A stretch of DNA of 64,000 nucleotides from JACKNG01 sp040220855. Lineage in GTDB: Bacteria; Pseudomonadota; Gammaproteobacteria; Ga0077536. The stretch is taken from the NCBI GenBank assembly GCA_040220855.1, contig JAVJVZ010000073.1, positions 1 to 64,000 of the forward strand, given 5' to 3'. This document shows positions 35,449 to 44,135 of the stretch, piece by piece; the first letter of the stretch is position 1, and every line of letters starts with the position of its first letter. Below the pieces are notes generated by a model. That model made no database searches. It worked only from the letters and a program-made list of their open reading frames with translations, and was not told the DNA's origin. The translations under genes and the position numbers were made by a program.

Positions 35449-36816
35449 GTGGCACCAAACCGTGCATCGGCAATGCCCGTGGGGACAGCCGGCAAGGCCC
35501 GCCGCGACTGGCGCTGCCGCGGCTCGGCGGCGCTGCTCGCCGCGGCGTGTGCACCGCCGGGGTTCGCCTTCGAGGCCCTCGAATGGGGTGCGCTGCGTCT
35601 CGAGCCCTCGTTCAACACCCGCCTCGGCCTGCAACACGGCGACAACGTCAACTACGGCCTCGGCGCGCTCGACAGCCTCGGTGAAACCGAGCGCTCGGTG
35701 CTCTACCTCGCTCTCAAGCCGCAGTTCACGCTCGATTACGCCCTCGACGAAGAGCAAAACTTCTACGGCGGCTTCTCCTTCGTCGCCGCCACCACCACCC
35801 TGGACGGTGAACTGTCCGGACAGGTGGCGCGCGCCGGCGACCAGGCCTTCGACACCGACCATGCCTACGTCGGCTGGGACGGCGGTGTCGTCGATCTCTC
35901 CTTCGGCGCGCAGGAGTTCACCGTCGGGGATGGCTTCATCATCGGCGACGGCAACTTCAACCAGGGTGGCGAAGACGGCCAGTACTGGACCGGCGCCTTC
36001 CTCGCCTGGCGCAACTCGGCGGTACTGCGCGTCAACACCGAGCCGGTCCGCCTCGAAGCCTTCTGGCTGCGCACGGACGGCGATTTCCGCGACGGCCGCG
36101 TGGCCGGCGTCAACCTGGAGACGGTCGGCCTCGATGCCGGCACGTTCGGTGCCATGTACGTGGAGGTATTGCAGGGCAATGCCTTCAACCTTGACGGTAT
36201 CGAGGCGTGGAACCTGCGCGGCGCCAACGTCAGGATTCCCGGCTTGTCCGGGCTCGAGCTCTTCGGCGAGTGGGTGCTGCAGAAGGGCGAGGATCGCCAG
36301 GCCGGTGGGCGCGCCAACGATGCCGTCGGCTGGTACCTCGAGGGCCAGTACAGCTTCACCCGGCTGCCGTGGACACCGCGCCTGAACTACCGCTACGCGC
36401 GCTTCTCGGGCGACGAACTCGACACGCCCGAAAACGAAGAGTACCGCGGCATGTACTTCACCATCTTCAAGCGTGACTGGGACACCTGGTACCAGGGAGA
36501 GATCGCGGGCGAGTACCACCTGTTCAACCAGAACCAGGTGACGCAGATGTTCAAGATCAAGGCCTTCCCGCGTCCGCAATGGGCGCTCACGTTCTACTAC
36601 TACCACCACGAACTGGAAGAGCCGCAGTACTTCGGCATTCCGGTCAGCGACGAGAACTGGGCGGACGAGTTCAACTTCGGCATCGAGCGCTTCGTCGGCA
36701 AGCGCTTCTACGGCTACGCCGGCATCGCCTGGTCCTCTCCGAACACCGCGGCCGAGGAGATCTTCGGCAACGAGAACTTCGCCGTCATCGAGACCTTCCT
36801 CTCCTACACATTCTGA
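35449..36816 (+). CDS. outer-membrane beta-barrel protein of unknown transport role
   Basis: The 455-aa protein has an N-terminal export signal (a basic region followed by GSAALLAAACAPPGFA, cut before FEALEWG) and then alternating aromatic and polar strands (LYLALKPQFTLDYALDEEQN, GWYLEGQYSF, WALTFYYYHHEL). It ends in ETFLSYTF, with a C-terminal Phe recognised by the barrel-assembly machinery. The start is GTG 35449, with GGAGGAA 7 nt upstream. It resembles substrate-specific porins, but no family can be named. Confidence 0.8.
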   Translation: MAPNRASAMPVGTAGKARRDWRCRGSAALLAAACAPPGFAFEALEWGALRLEPSFNTRLGLQHGDNVNYGLGALDSLGETERSVLYLALKPQFTLDYALDEEQNFYGGFSFVAATTTLDGELSGQVARAGDQAFDTDHAYVGWDGGVVDLSFGAQEFTVGDGFIIGDGNFNQGGEDGQYWTGAFLAWRNSAVLRVNTEPVRLEAFWLRTDGDFRDGRVAGVNLETVGLDAGTFGAMYVEVLQGNAFNLDGIEAWNLRGANVRIPGLSGLELFGEWVLQKGEDRQAGGRANDAVGWYLEGQYSFTRLPWTPRLNYRYARFSGDELDTPENEEYRGMYFTIFKRDWDTWYQGEIAGEYHLFNQNQVTQMFKIKAFPRPQWALTFYYYHHELEEPQYFGIPVSDENWADEFNFGIERFVGKRFYGYAGIAWSSPNTAAEEIFGNENFAVIETFLSYTF

Positions 36817-37030
36817 GAGAAAAGCGGGCAGCGGGAGGCAAGCTTGAGCTCGCGACCCTGAATCCTGCCACCGATTCCCTGGCGACGAGGTAGCCAGTGA
36901 CAATTCCCCGCGCAGCTCGTGATGAATTCGTGGCACGCTGGCGCGCTCTGATACCCGCCCCCGGGCACCCTGCGGTATGCAACCCGCTTCGCCGACGATT
37001 CGTCGCCCGCGTAGTACGGAGAATACGACC

Positions 37031-37492
37031 ATGGATCGACAGCACTGCGCCTGCGGGTGTGGCCACGTGACGTTCGACGTGACCACAGCACCGCTGTTCC
37101 GGTTCTTCTGTCACTGCACCATCTGCCAGCGCTTCAACGGCGCGCCGTACGCGGACGTCGTGGTCTACGCCGCGGACAGCGTCACGCCTGCCGCCCCCGG
37201 CACGGTCGCGTTCGCGACCTATCGCCCGCCGCCCAACGTGCAGCGTGGCAAGTGCGCCCGCTGCGGCGCGCCGGCCATGGAGCGGCTCGCGCTGCCACTG
37301 ATGCCGAAGCTGACGATGGTGCCGGCGCCGATGCATGCTACGGCTGCCCGCTTGCCGGAACCGAGGGCTCACGTCTTCTACGAGACGCGCCTCGCGGACA
37401 GCGACGACGAGCTGCCCAAGCATCGCGGCTACCTCGCCAGCCAGCTCGCTTTCACGCGATGGCTGCTGGCCGCGAAGCTGGGCAGACGGTAG
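37031..37492 (+). CDS. GFA/CENP-V-family zinc protein
   Basis: This 153-aa Mss4-like fold is of the glutathione-dependent formaldehyde-activating family. Zinc ligands are visible: Cys6, Cys8 and Cys10 (CACGC), Cys27, Cys29 and Cys32 (FFCHCTICQRF), and Cys75/Cys78 (GKCARCGAP). Most family members have no proven formaldehyde activity. The start ATG 37031 is where the family homology begins. It is followed, 49 nt on, by the molybdopterin enzyme gene. Confidence 0.88.
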   Translation: MDRQHCACGCGHVTFDVTTAPLFRFFCHCTICQRFNGAPYADVVVYAADSVTPAAPGTVAFATYRPPPNVQRGKCARCGAPAMERLALPLMPKLTMVPAPMHATAARLPEPRAHVFYETRLADSDDELPKHRGYLASQLAFTRWLLAAKLGRR

Positions 37493-37541
37493 GCTGGCGA
37501 CCCCGGCCCGGAAGGTCCGGCCGACCGACGAAGACGCAACG

Positions 37542-39935
37542 ATGACCCACGGCAGCGCACCCGATCGCACCCGCATCCCTGGCTACTGTGCCCTGTGCTG
37601 GTCGAGCTGCGGCTGCGTATCGGTCGTCGAGGACGGCCGCCTGGTCGCAGTCGAAGCCGATCCATCGCACCCAACCGGCGCGGCGCTCTGCAGCAAGGGC
37701 CGTGCCGCGCCCGAGTACGTCTACAGCGATGCGCGCGTACTCCACCCGATGAAGCGCACGCGCCCCAAGGGCGACCCCGACCCCGGCTGGGAGCGGATCT
37801 CGTGGGACGAGGCGCTCGACCTCACCGCCGCCGGCCTGCGTCGCGTGATCGAGCGCGCCGGGCCGCGGGCGCTCGCGGTGAGTATCACCACGGCCGCCGG
37901 CACCGCGATGCAGGACGCCTATCCCTTCATCGAGCGCCTGCGGCATGCCATCGGTACGCCGAACGCGGCCATCTCGATGGAGCTCTGTGGCTGGGCCAAG
38001 CTGTTCGTTCATGCCTATACGTTCGGCACACCCCAGCCCGCGCCCGAAGTCGAGCACAGCGACTGCATCGTGCTGTGGGGGCACAACCCGGCGCATACCT
38101 GGCTTGCGCTTGGCACGCGCGTCAATGCCGCCGTGCGGCGCGGCGCGCGGCTCGTCGTCATCGATCCGGTGCGCGTCGGGCTCGCCGCGAAGGCCGATCA
38201 CTGGCTGCGCGTCCGACCCGGCAGCGACGGCGCCCTCGCGCTGGCCATGGCGCACGTGCTCATCGAGGAAGCGCTGTTCGATGCGGACTTCGTACGGACT
38301 TGGACCAACGGACCCTTCCTCGTACGCGACGACGATGGCCGCTGCCTGAGCGGTGCCGACATCGCCGTCGACGGCGACCCGGCGAAGCGCGTCGGCTGGG
38401 ATGAACGCGGCCAGTGCCCGGTACTCTACGATCCCGCCAGCGGCCGCTGGGAAGGCTCCCATGCACATCTCGCGCTGCGCGGCGGCTACCGCGTGCGGGG
38501 TGCGCGGGGCGACATTGCCTGCCGCCCCGCCTTCGACCATTACGCCGCGCTCTGTGCGCGCCATGCGCCGGAACGTGCCGCCACGCTGACCTGGATCGAC
38601 GCCGCGCAGATCCGGGCCGCCGCGCGCACCATCGGCGCGAGCGACGCGGTCTCGCTCGCGACCTGGGCCGGGCTCGAGATGCACTCCAATACCACACAGA
38701 CCGCGCGTGCGATCAATTGTCTCTATGCCCTGACCGGCTGCTTCGACGCCCCCGGTGGCAATGTCGTCTTCGACAAACCCGGCGTGGCCGACGTCACCGG
38801 CGCCGGGCTCCTGCCCGCCGACCTCCGCGCGGACACGCTCGGCATCGCCGAGCGCCCGCTCGGCCCCGAGGCGGCATTCGGCTGGGTCAACACCGATGCC
38901 CTCTACCGCGCGGTGCTGGAACGGGAACCGTACGGCGTCGACGCGCTGCTCGGCTTCGGCCTCAACATGCTCGTCTCGCATGCCGATGGCGAGCGCGGTG
39001 CCCGTGCGCTGGCCGCGCTCGAGTTCATGGCCCAGGCCGATCTCTTCATGACACCGACCGCGCGCCATGCGGACGTTTTTCTTCCCGTCTGCACGCCGTG
39101 GGAACGCACGGCGCTCAAGTGCGACTTCGTCGTCGACCAGCGCGCCAGTGCCACCGTGCAGTGGCGCCCGGCGGTGATTGCGCCGCGCGGCGAGTCGCGA
39201 CCGGATTTCTGGATCGCGGCCGAGCTCGCACGGCGTCTCGGGCTCGGCGAGCACTTGTGGCACGGCGACGAAGAAGCCGCGTGGTCGAGCGTGCTCGCTC
39301 CCACCGGCGTCACGCTCGACGCCCTGCGCGCGGCGCCCGGCGGGCGCCTCACCCTGCCGCTCACCACGCGCTACCGCAAGTACGCCGAGCCTGGCAGCGG
39401 CTTCGCGACGCCGAGCCGCCGCGTCGAGATCTTCGCCGAGACCTTCCAGGCGCATGGTCACGCACCGCTGCCGGAGTTCGTCGAGCCGGCGCTGGGGCCG
39501 GCCGATGCGGCGCTGGCCGCGCGTTACCCGCTGGTGCTGACCGACACCAAGTCACCGCACTTCATCCACAGCCAGTATCGCCACGTAGCGGCACTGCGCC
39601 GCCACGAGCGCGATCCCCTCGTACACGTGCACCCGGACACCGCCCGCGCGCGTGCCATCGCCGAAGGCATGCCGGTCGTCCTCAGTACACCGCACGGCAG
39701 CGTGCAGCTGCGCGCGAAGCTGAACGCGAACCTGGACCCCCGCGTGGTCCGCGCGAGCTACGGCTGGTGGCAGGGCTGCGCGCCGCTCGGCCTCGCCGAT
39801 GCGCCCGCGGCCGGCACTGGGGGTGCCAATCTGAACTACGCGATCGGCAATGCCGCGGCCGATCCCATCGGCGGCTGCGTACCGCACAAGTCGTACGTCT
39901 GCGAGCTGCGACCGGTGATGGAATCGCCACCCTGA
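37542..39935 (+). CDS. molybdopterin-dependent oxidoreductase (DMSO reductase superfamily)
   Basis: The 797-aa protein has an N-terminal [4Fe-4S] site, CxxCxxxC plus a distant Cys (Cys16, Cys19, Cys23, Cys50), the cofactor-binding blocks DCIVLWGHNPAHTWLALGTR and VIDPVR, and Cys149 (SMELCGWAK) as the probable molybdenum or tungsten ligand. The C-terminal molybdopterin dinucleotide-binding domain (LVLTDTKSPHFIHSQYR, HPDTARARAIAEGM) is present. There is no Tat signal, so it is cytoplasmic. No iron-sulfur or membrane subunit lies next to it, unlike respiratory reductases, so a soluble or dehydratase-type role is possible. Confidence 0.92.
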   Translation: MTHGSAPDRTRIPGYCALCWSSCGCVSVVEDGRLVAVEADPSHPTGAALCSKGRAAPEYVYSDARVLHPMKRTRPKGDPDPGWERISWDEALDLTAAGLRRVIERAGPRALAVSITTAAGTAMQDAYPFIERLRHAIGTPNAAISMELCGWAKLFVHAYTFGTPQPAPEVEHSDCIVLWGHNPAHTWLALGTRVNAAVRRGARLVVIDPVRVGLAAKADHWLRVRPGSDGALALAMAHVLIEEALFDADFVRTWTNGPFLVRDDDGRCLSGADIAVDGDPAKRVGWDERGQCPVLYDPASGRWEGSHAHLALRGGYRVRGARGDIACRPAFDHYAALCARHAPERAATLTWIDAAQIRAAARTIGASDAVSLATWAGLEMHSNTTQTARAINCLYALTGCFDAPGGNVVFDKPGVADVTGAGLLPADLRADTLGIAERPLGPEAAFGWVNTDALYRAVLEREPYGVDALLGFGLNMLVSHADGERGARALAALEFMAQADLFMTPTARHADVFLPVCTPWERTALKCDFVVDQRASATVQWRPAVIAPRGESRPDFWIAAELARRLGLGEHLWHGDEEAAWSSVLAPTGVTLDALRAAPGGRLTLPLTTRYRKYAEPGSGFATPSRRVEIFAETFQAHGHAPLPEFVEPALGPADAALAARYPLVLTDTKSPHFIHSQYRHVAALRRHERDPLVHVHPDTARARAIAEGMPVVLSTPHGSVQLRAKLNANLDPRVVRASYGWWQGCAPLGLADAPAAGTGGANLNYAIGNAAADPIGGCVPHKSYVCELRPVMESPP

Positions 39936-40040
39936 TCCGGCCCCACCGGGCGGCGATGAATCAGGGAGGAGATCCGGGGGAATAGTGGACGCAGATCTCG
40001 CGCCGCTCGTGCTCGCGACAGTCCAAGAACCAATGGAGGT

Positions 40041-40067
40041 CGGAGGGAATGAGCGTGAGTCCCTCCG
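40041..40067. terminator. hairpin between convergent genes (CGGAG family)
   Basis: CGGAGGGA (40041-40048) and TCCCTCCG (40060-40067) form a perfect 8-bp stem with an 11-nt loop between the molybdopterin enzyme gene and the convergent VOC gene. Related hairpins occur at 41432 and 43049. Confidence 0.55.
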
Positions 40068-40093
40068 TCTCCTGTCTGCTGCCTGACGACCCT

Positions 40094-40600
40094 CTACCCA
40101 CGCAGGACATCGAGGGCGTCGTGGGCAAACTGGGCGTACTCGATCACGGTGCCGTCCGGATCCCTGACACACAGGAACTTCGCCTCGACGCCCGATGGCG
40201 CGACGCCGGGGGCGGTCTCGTAGGGTGACACGGGGCCGACGAATTCGACGCCGTTGGCCGCGAGATGCTCGGCCACGCTGTCGATGTCCGCGACCTCGAA
40301 GCACAGCCGCGCAATGCCGACGTTGTCCAAGGTCGGATAGGCCGAGCCGGCGGTGGGGCGATCGAGAAACTGGATGATGTCGAGAAACGGCACCGGGTGG
40401 TCGCCCGGAATCTTCATGAACACGGCGCGAAAGCTGCGGTCCGGGTCGAGACCGAGCCCCCGCCACACGCCGGCACCCGGCCCGAACACCTGGTCGGCGA
40501 ACGTCTCGAAGCCGAGCATTTCATAGAACGGCACGGTCCGCTCCATGTCACGCACGCAGATGTTCGCGTGAACCATCTGGCGAATGCGGATTGCTGTCAT
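40094..40600 (-). CDS. VOC-family (glyoxalase/bleomycin resistance-fold) protein
   Basis: This 168-aa protein has two beta-alpha-beta-beta-beta modules. HANICVRDMERTVPFYEML starts the first with a metal-ligand His, GIARLCFEVADID starts the second, and FLCVRDPDGTVIEYAQF ends with the metal-ligand Glu. It could be a lyase, epimerase or dioxygenase-like enzyme; the substrate is unknown. A perfect inverted repeat lies 24-37 nt upstream of its start. Confidence 0.88.
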   Translation of the reverse strand: MTAIRIRQMVHANICVRDMERTVPFYEMLGFETFADQVFGPGAGVWRGLGLDPDRSFRAVFMKIPGDHPVPFLDIIQFLDRPTAGSAYPTLDNVGIARLCFEVADIDSVAEHLAANGVEFVGPVSPYETAPGVAPSGVEAKFLCVRDPDGTVIEYAQFAHDALDVLRG

Positions 40601-40932
40601 CGCGATCTCCCCGGCCGCTTGCCGCTGTTGAAACAGCCGGCGACTCTATCATCCGTGCGGGACCGATGCAGCGTGGCCACCGCGTTGCAGGGCGGGGTTC
40701 AGACCCGCGCGGTTGCGCGGCGATGCATGCCGTGGTCGCGCTCGACGCGCCCGCGTATCATCGGCGAGGAGGTGCCGCAGCCTTCGGATGACCATGCGGT
40801 TCGCGGCGTCGCAATACGTGGCCACTCACTGGAAGAGGGTTCCGCCAGCACGACGACACCGACCAACCGCGGCGAGTGACACCAGGCTTGCGGCGATTTC
40901 CCACCGTTCCGCACACCGAGGAGAGCCCCGTC
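40601..40932. other. divergent intergenic region
   Basis: This 332-nt region lies between the VOC gene and the SnoaL-like gene. Apart from the inverted repeat at 40624-40637 I see no gene or clear promoter. Frames that cross it lack coding-type third positions. Confidence 0.45.
40624..40637. promoter_or_regulatory. inverted repeat, possible operator of the VOC gene
   Basis: GCTGTT-GA-AACAGC is a perfect 6-bp dyad with a 2-nt centre, placed just upstream of the minus-strand VOC gene, where a repressor could overlap the promoter. Confidence 0.35.
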
Positions 40933-41352
40933 ATGTCCACCGATGCCGCCGCCCGTCTCGACATCTCAGACGTCTTGAACCGCTACGCGTGGGCCTACGA
41001 CACGCACGACCCCGAGGCCATCGGCGAGTGCTTCACGGACGACGGCGAGTTCATCATCGAACTCGACGGCCACGAGGGCTGGGGGCCATACCGCGGACGC
41101 GCGGCGATCATGTCGTGGCTGGCGTCGGTGATGGATGCGCAGACCGATCAGCGCCGCCATTGCGTCACCAACGTGGTCATGCGCGAGCTCGGGCCGGCCA
41201 GCGCGCGGGTCGATTCCTACCTCGTTCTGACCGCCGTCGAAGACGGCCAGCTGCGCGTGGTCTGTACCGGCACCTACCACGACGACCTGGTCCGCGAGGG
41301 GGACGGCTGGCGCATTGCGCGCAAGCTGCTGCGCCTCGACAACCCGTTCTGA
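40933..41352 (+). CDS. SnoaL/NTF2-like small protein
   Basis: The 139-aa cystatin-like-fold protein contains LDISDVLNRYAWAYDTHDP, GECFTDDGEFIIEL, RRHCVTNVVMREL and EGDGWRIARKLLRLDN, the common blocks of SnoaL-like domains. Relatives are isomerases, dehydratases or small subunits of aromatic hydroxylases. The start ATG 40933 follows GAGGAGAG. It stands alone. Confidence 0.87.
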   Translation: MSTDAAARLDISDVLNRYAWAYDTHDPEAIGECFTDDGEFIIELDGHEGWGPYRGRAAIMSWLASVMDAQTDQRRHCVTNVVMRELGPASARVDSYLVLTAVEDGQLRVVCTGTYHDDLVREGDGWRIARKLLRLDNPF

Positions 41353-41431
41353 GCGTCGCGCCAATCTCTTCACCGTTGTTCTCGCCGTTCGCCCTGCGCG
41401 GCCTCGAACCCTGGAACCAGACTTAGCAAGG

Positions 41432-41460
41432 ACGGAGGGATTAACATCTGGGCTCTCCGT
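41432..41460. terminator. hairpin of the CGGAG family between two forward genes
   Basis: ACGGAG (41432-41437) pairs with CTCCGT (41455-41460), with GG and CC flanks lengthening the stem around one bulge. It lies between the SnoaL-like and OsmC genes and resembles the hairpins at 40041 and 43049. Confidence 0.4.
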
Positions 41461-41486
41461 TCCCAATTTCGATCGAGATCGATCCC

Positions 41487-41924
41487 ATGCAGAGTTTCCC
41501 GCACACCTACCACGCCAGGGCCCTGGCCAATCCGCAGGGTAACGTCACGCTGTCCGGCGACGGACTTGCGCCCATCGCGTCGGCGCCGCCCGCCGAGTTC
41601 GGCGGACCGGGTGACCAGTGGTCGCCCGAGACGCTGCTCGTCGCTGCCATCGCCGACTGCTTCCTGCTCACGTTCCGCGCCATCGCGGAGGCCTCGAAGT
41701 TCGAATGGTCGGCGCTCGAATGCGCGGTTTCGGGCCAGCTCGACCGCGTCGAGCGCAACGTGAGCTTTACCGCCTTCGAGCTGCGCGCGACGCTCGACGT
41801 GCCAGCCGGCGTGGACCCGGTCCGCGGCGAGAAGCTCATGGAGAAGGCCAAGGCCAACTGCTTCGTCACCAATTCGTTGAAGGGCGCGGTGGAGCTGGTC
41901 GCCGAGGTCACGGTCGCGGCCTGA
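41487..41924 (+). CDS. OsmC-family protein
   Basis: The 145-aa protein has both family cysteines: Cys58 in VAAIADCFLLTF and Cys125 in KANCFVTNSL, which in OsmC/Ohr proteins form the peroxidase pair. It also has the early TYHARALANPQGNVTLSGD region. It probably detoxifies organic hydroperoxides, although some OsmC-like proteins have other roles. ATG 41487 has only a weak ribosome binding site. Confidence 0.88.
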   Translation: MQSFPHTYHARALANPQGNVTLSGDGLAPIASAPPAEFGGPGDQWSPETLLVAAIADCFLLTFRAIAEASKFEWSALECAVSGQLDRVERNVSFTAFELRATLDVPAGVDPVRGEKLMEKAKANCFVTNSLKGAVELVAEVTVAA

Positions 41925-41966
41925 GTGCCGTGACCGCGCGCCGCGTCCGCCGCGCGCACGAACACC

Positions 41967-43046
41967 GTGCAGGCGCTCGCACAGACAATCTGCTTCACCG
42001 CCGCGGCGCTCTTCGCCGCGCTGATCGTGCCCTTGTCACTGTCTGGGGTGGCAGGACTGCCCGCGGTGCTCGCGGCCTACGCGCCGCCGGTCGGTCACGC
42101 GCGCGAGCTGCTCGGCGGGTATGCGCTCGCGGTCGTCACGGGCTACCTGATCGGCCGGCCCTCGGCCGCGCAGCTCGTGTTGGTGTGCGCGAGCTGGCTC
42201 ACCGCGCGCGCTGCATGGCTGCTCGATCCGGGCGGCAGCTGGGCGACCCTCACGCAAGCGCTGTTCGCGCTCGTCTTCGCAGCGAGTCTGGCCCCGAAGT
42301 TCGTCGGCAGCGGGCGGCGCTGGCGCAACCTTGCCATCGCCCCGCTGCTCGCGCTGCTCGCCGCGGCCTCGGTCGCGCTGGACGGCTCGTTCGGCCACGC
42401 ACCGGCGGCGCGCGAGGCGATGCTGCTGCTCCTCGCGGCGCTACTCGCCTTCATGGGCGGGCGCCTGCTCGCACCGGCAGTGGCGACGCATCTCGAACGG
42501 GCCGGTTTCACGCCCGCGGCGCGCGTGCAACCACGCCTGGAAGGCGCCGTACTGGTACTGCTGGCACTCGCCGTCGCCCTGAGTGCGGCGCATGCGCCGC
42601 GGCCACTCGCCGGCACCTGCACGCTGGCGGCAGGCGCAGTGGTGCTGACGCGCCTGGCACGCTGGCAGGTGTGGCGCTGCCGTCGACGCATCGACCTGGT
42701 GTGCCTCGCCCTCGGCCACCTGTGGCTCGGCCTGGGCCTGCTGCTCTTCGGGGTCGGGTTGACCACGGGCAACACCACGAGCGCCGGCATACACCTGATC
42801 ACCGTTGGCGGGCTCGGCACCTTCAGCTTCAACGTCATGCTGCGCGCACGCCTGCAGCGCCTGCGCCGTGACCCGGCGGGCGACCGTCTCGTCCCGCTCG
42901 GCACGCTGCTGCTGGCCGTCGCCACCGTCGCCCGCGGCGCCGCCACCACGGTGGCGGGTGAACCCGCGACGCTACTCATGGCGCTCGCCGCGGCGGCCTG
43001 GAGTCTCGCCTTCGTTGCGCTCGCACGGCGTCTGGTCAGGCGATAA
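41967..43046 (+). CDS. NnrS-family membrane protein
   Basis: This 359-aa integral membrane protein has about 10-12 helices. GHARELLGGYALAVVTGYLI matches the NnrS HE-x-L-F-G-x-x-x-A-V block and HLITVGGLGTFSFNVMLRA matches the second conserved His region. NnrS proteins are heme-copper membrane proteins linked to nitric-oxide stress and denitrification. The first conserved Glu is kept but spacing differs, so it is a divergent member. The start is GTG 41967. It follows the OsmC gene by 42 nt. Confidence 0.75.
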   Translation: MQALAQTICFTAAALFAALIVPLSLSGVAGLPAVLAAYAPPVGHARELLGGYALAVVTGYLIGRPSAAQLVLVCASWLTARAAWLLDPGGSWATLTQALFALVFAASLAPKFVGSGRRWRNLAIAPLLALLAAASVALDGSFGHAPAAREAMLLLLAALLAFMGGRLLAPAVATHLERAGFTPAARVQPRLEGAVLVLLALAVALSAAHAPRPLAGTCTLAAGAVVLTRLARWQVWRCRRRIDLVCLALGHLWLGLGLLLFGVGLTTGNTTSAGIHLITVGGLGTFSFNVMLRARLQRLRRDPAGDRLVPLGTLLLAVATVARGAATTVAGEPATLLMALAAAAWSLAFVALARRLVRR

Positions 43047-43048
43047 AG

Positions 43049-43082
43049 GGGGCGGAGCGATTACCGTTTTTCCCTCCGTCCC
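43049..43082 (+). terminator. terminator-like hairpin after the NnrS-family gene
   Basis: GGGGCGGAG (43049-43057) pairs with CTCCGTCCC (43074-43082) through 9 bp with one G-U, and TTGTTCTT follows. A second, imperfect hairpin (AACGGG near 43123 with CCCGTTTT near 43159) lies further on before the hydrolase gene. The first is the best intrinsic terminator candidate in the window. Confidence 0.55.
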
Positions 43083-43193
43083 TTGTTCTTGGTCCTTTTC
43101 TCGATGTGCGCGAGCTGACGATGAACGGGACAGCGGGAGTGAATTGAACTCCGCGCGCCCCGTTTTCACCTTTTCAGATTGCCGAGTCATTCC

Positions 43194-44081
43194 ATGAGCG
43201 AAGCCCTCACGTTGTTCGGATCGGAATTCACGCGCGCGCGCATCGAGACCAGCGGCGCCGCCATCAACCTCGTGCACGGCGGCAGCGGCCCACCGCTGCT
43301 GCTGCTGCATGGCTACCCGCAGACCCACGCCATGTGGCATCGCGTCGCGCCACGCCTCGCCGCGCACTTCCACGTGGTCTGTCCCGACCTGCGCGGCTAT
43401 GGCGACAGTGACAAGCCGACCAGCACGCCCGACCATGCGCCCTATGCCAAGCGCGCGATGGCGGCAGACATGGTCGAGGTGATGCAGGCGCTCGGCCACG
43501 AGCGCTTCGCGGTGGCCGGCCACGACCGCGGTGCGCGCGTCACGCATCGCCTCGCGCTCGACCATCCCGCGCGCGTCACCCGCGCCTGCGTGATGGATAT
43601 CGCGCCGACCCACCACATGTTCCGCACCACCGACCAGACCTTCGCCACGGGCTACTACCACTGGTTCTTCCTGATCCAGCCGGACGGCCTGCCCGAGCAC
43701 ATGATCGGCGCCGAGCCCGCCTGGTACCTGCGCGAGAAGCTGCGCCGCTGGGCGGCACCCGGCGCGCGCTTCGACCCGCGCGCCATCGCCGAGTACGTGC
43801 GCTGCTTCGAGGACCCGGCCACCATCCACGCCTCCTGCGAGGATTACCGCGCGGCGGCGAGCATCGACCTCGCACACGACGAGGCCGACATGGCGCGGCG
43901 CATCGATTGTCCGCTACTGGTGCTGTGGGGTGCACGCGGCTTCGTGGCGCGCAGCTACGACGTGCTCGCAACGTGGCGCGAGCGCGCCGCCGAGGTCCAT
44001 GGACAGGCGCTCGACTGCGGTCACTTCCTGCCCGAGGAAGCACCGGACGCGGTGTGCGTGGCGCTGCTCGGGTTCTTTTGA
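43194..44081 (+). CDS. alpha/beta hydrolase resembling fluoroacetate (haloacetate) dehalogenase
   Basis: The 295-aa hydrolase has oxyanion motif LLLLHGYPQTHAMW and nucleophile Asp111 in AVAGHDRGARVTHRL. DIAPTHHMF, a GYYHWFFLIQ block with the His-Trp pair, DYRAAASIDLAHD with the Tyr, and catalytic His in LDCGHFLPEEAP are also present. These match the halide- and carboxylate-binding residues known in fluoroacetate dehalogenase, so C-halogen bond hydrolysis of a haloacid is the best guess; epoxide hydrolysis is the alternative. ATG 43194 is preferred to a TTG 15 nt upstream. Confidence 0.87.
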   Translation: MSEALTLFGSEFTRARIETSGAAINLVHGGSGPPLLLLHGYPQTHAMWHRVAPRLAAHFHVVCPDLRGYGDSDKPTSTPDHAPYAKRAMAADMVEVMQALGHERFAVAGHDRGARVTHRLALDHPARVTRACVMDIAPTHHMFRTTDQTFATGYYHWFFLIQPDGLPEHMIGAEPAWYLREKLRRWAAPGARFDPRAIAEYVRCFEDPATIHASCEDYRAAASIDLAHDEADMARRIDCPLLVLWGARGFVARSYDVLATWRERAAEVHGQALDCGHFLPEEAPDAVCVALLGFF

Positions 44082-44135
44082 GCACGGCGTCGCACCGTCG
44101 CTTTCGTCTGCAGCCAGAGCCAGGGAGCACCACGC

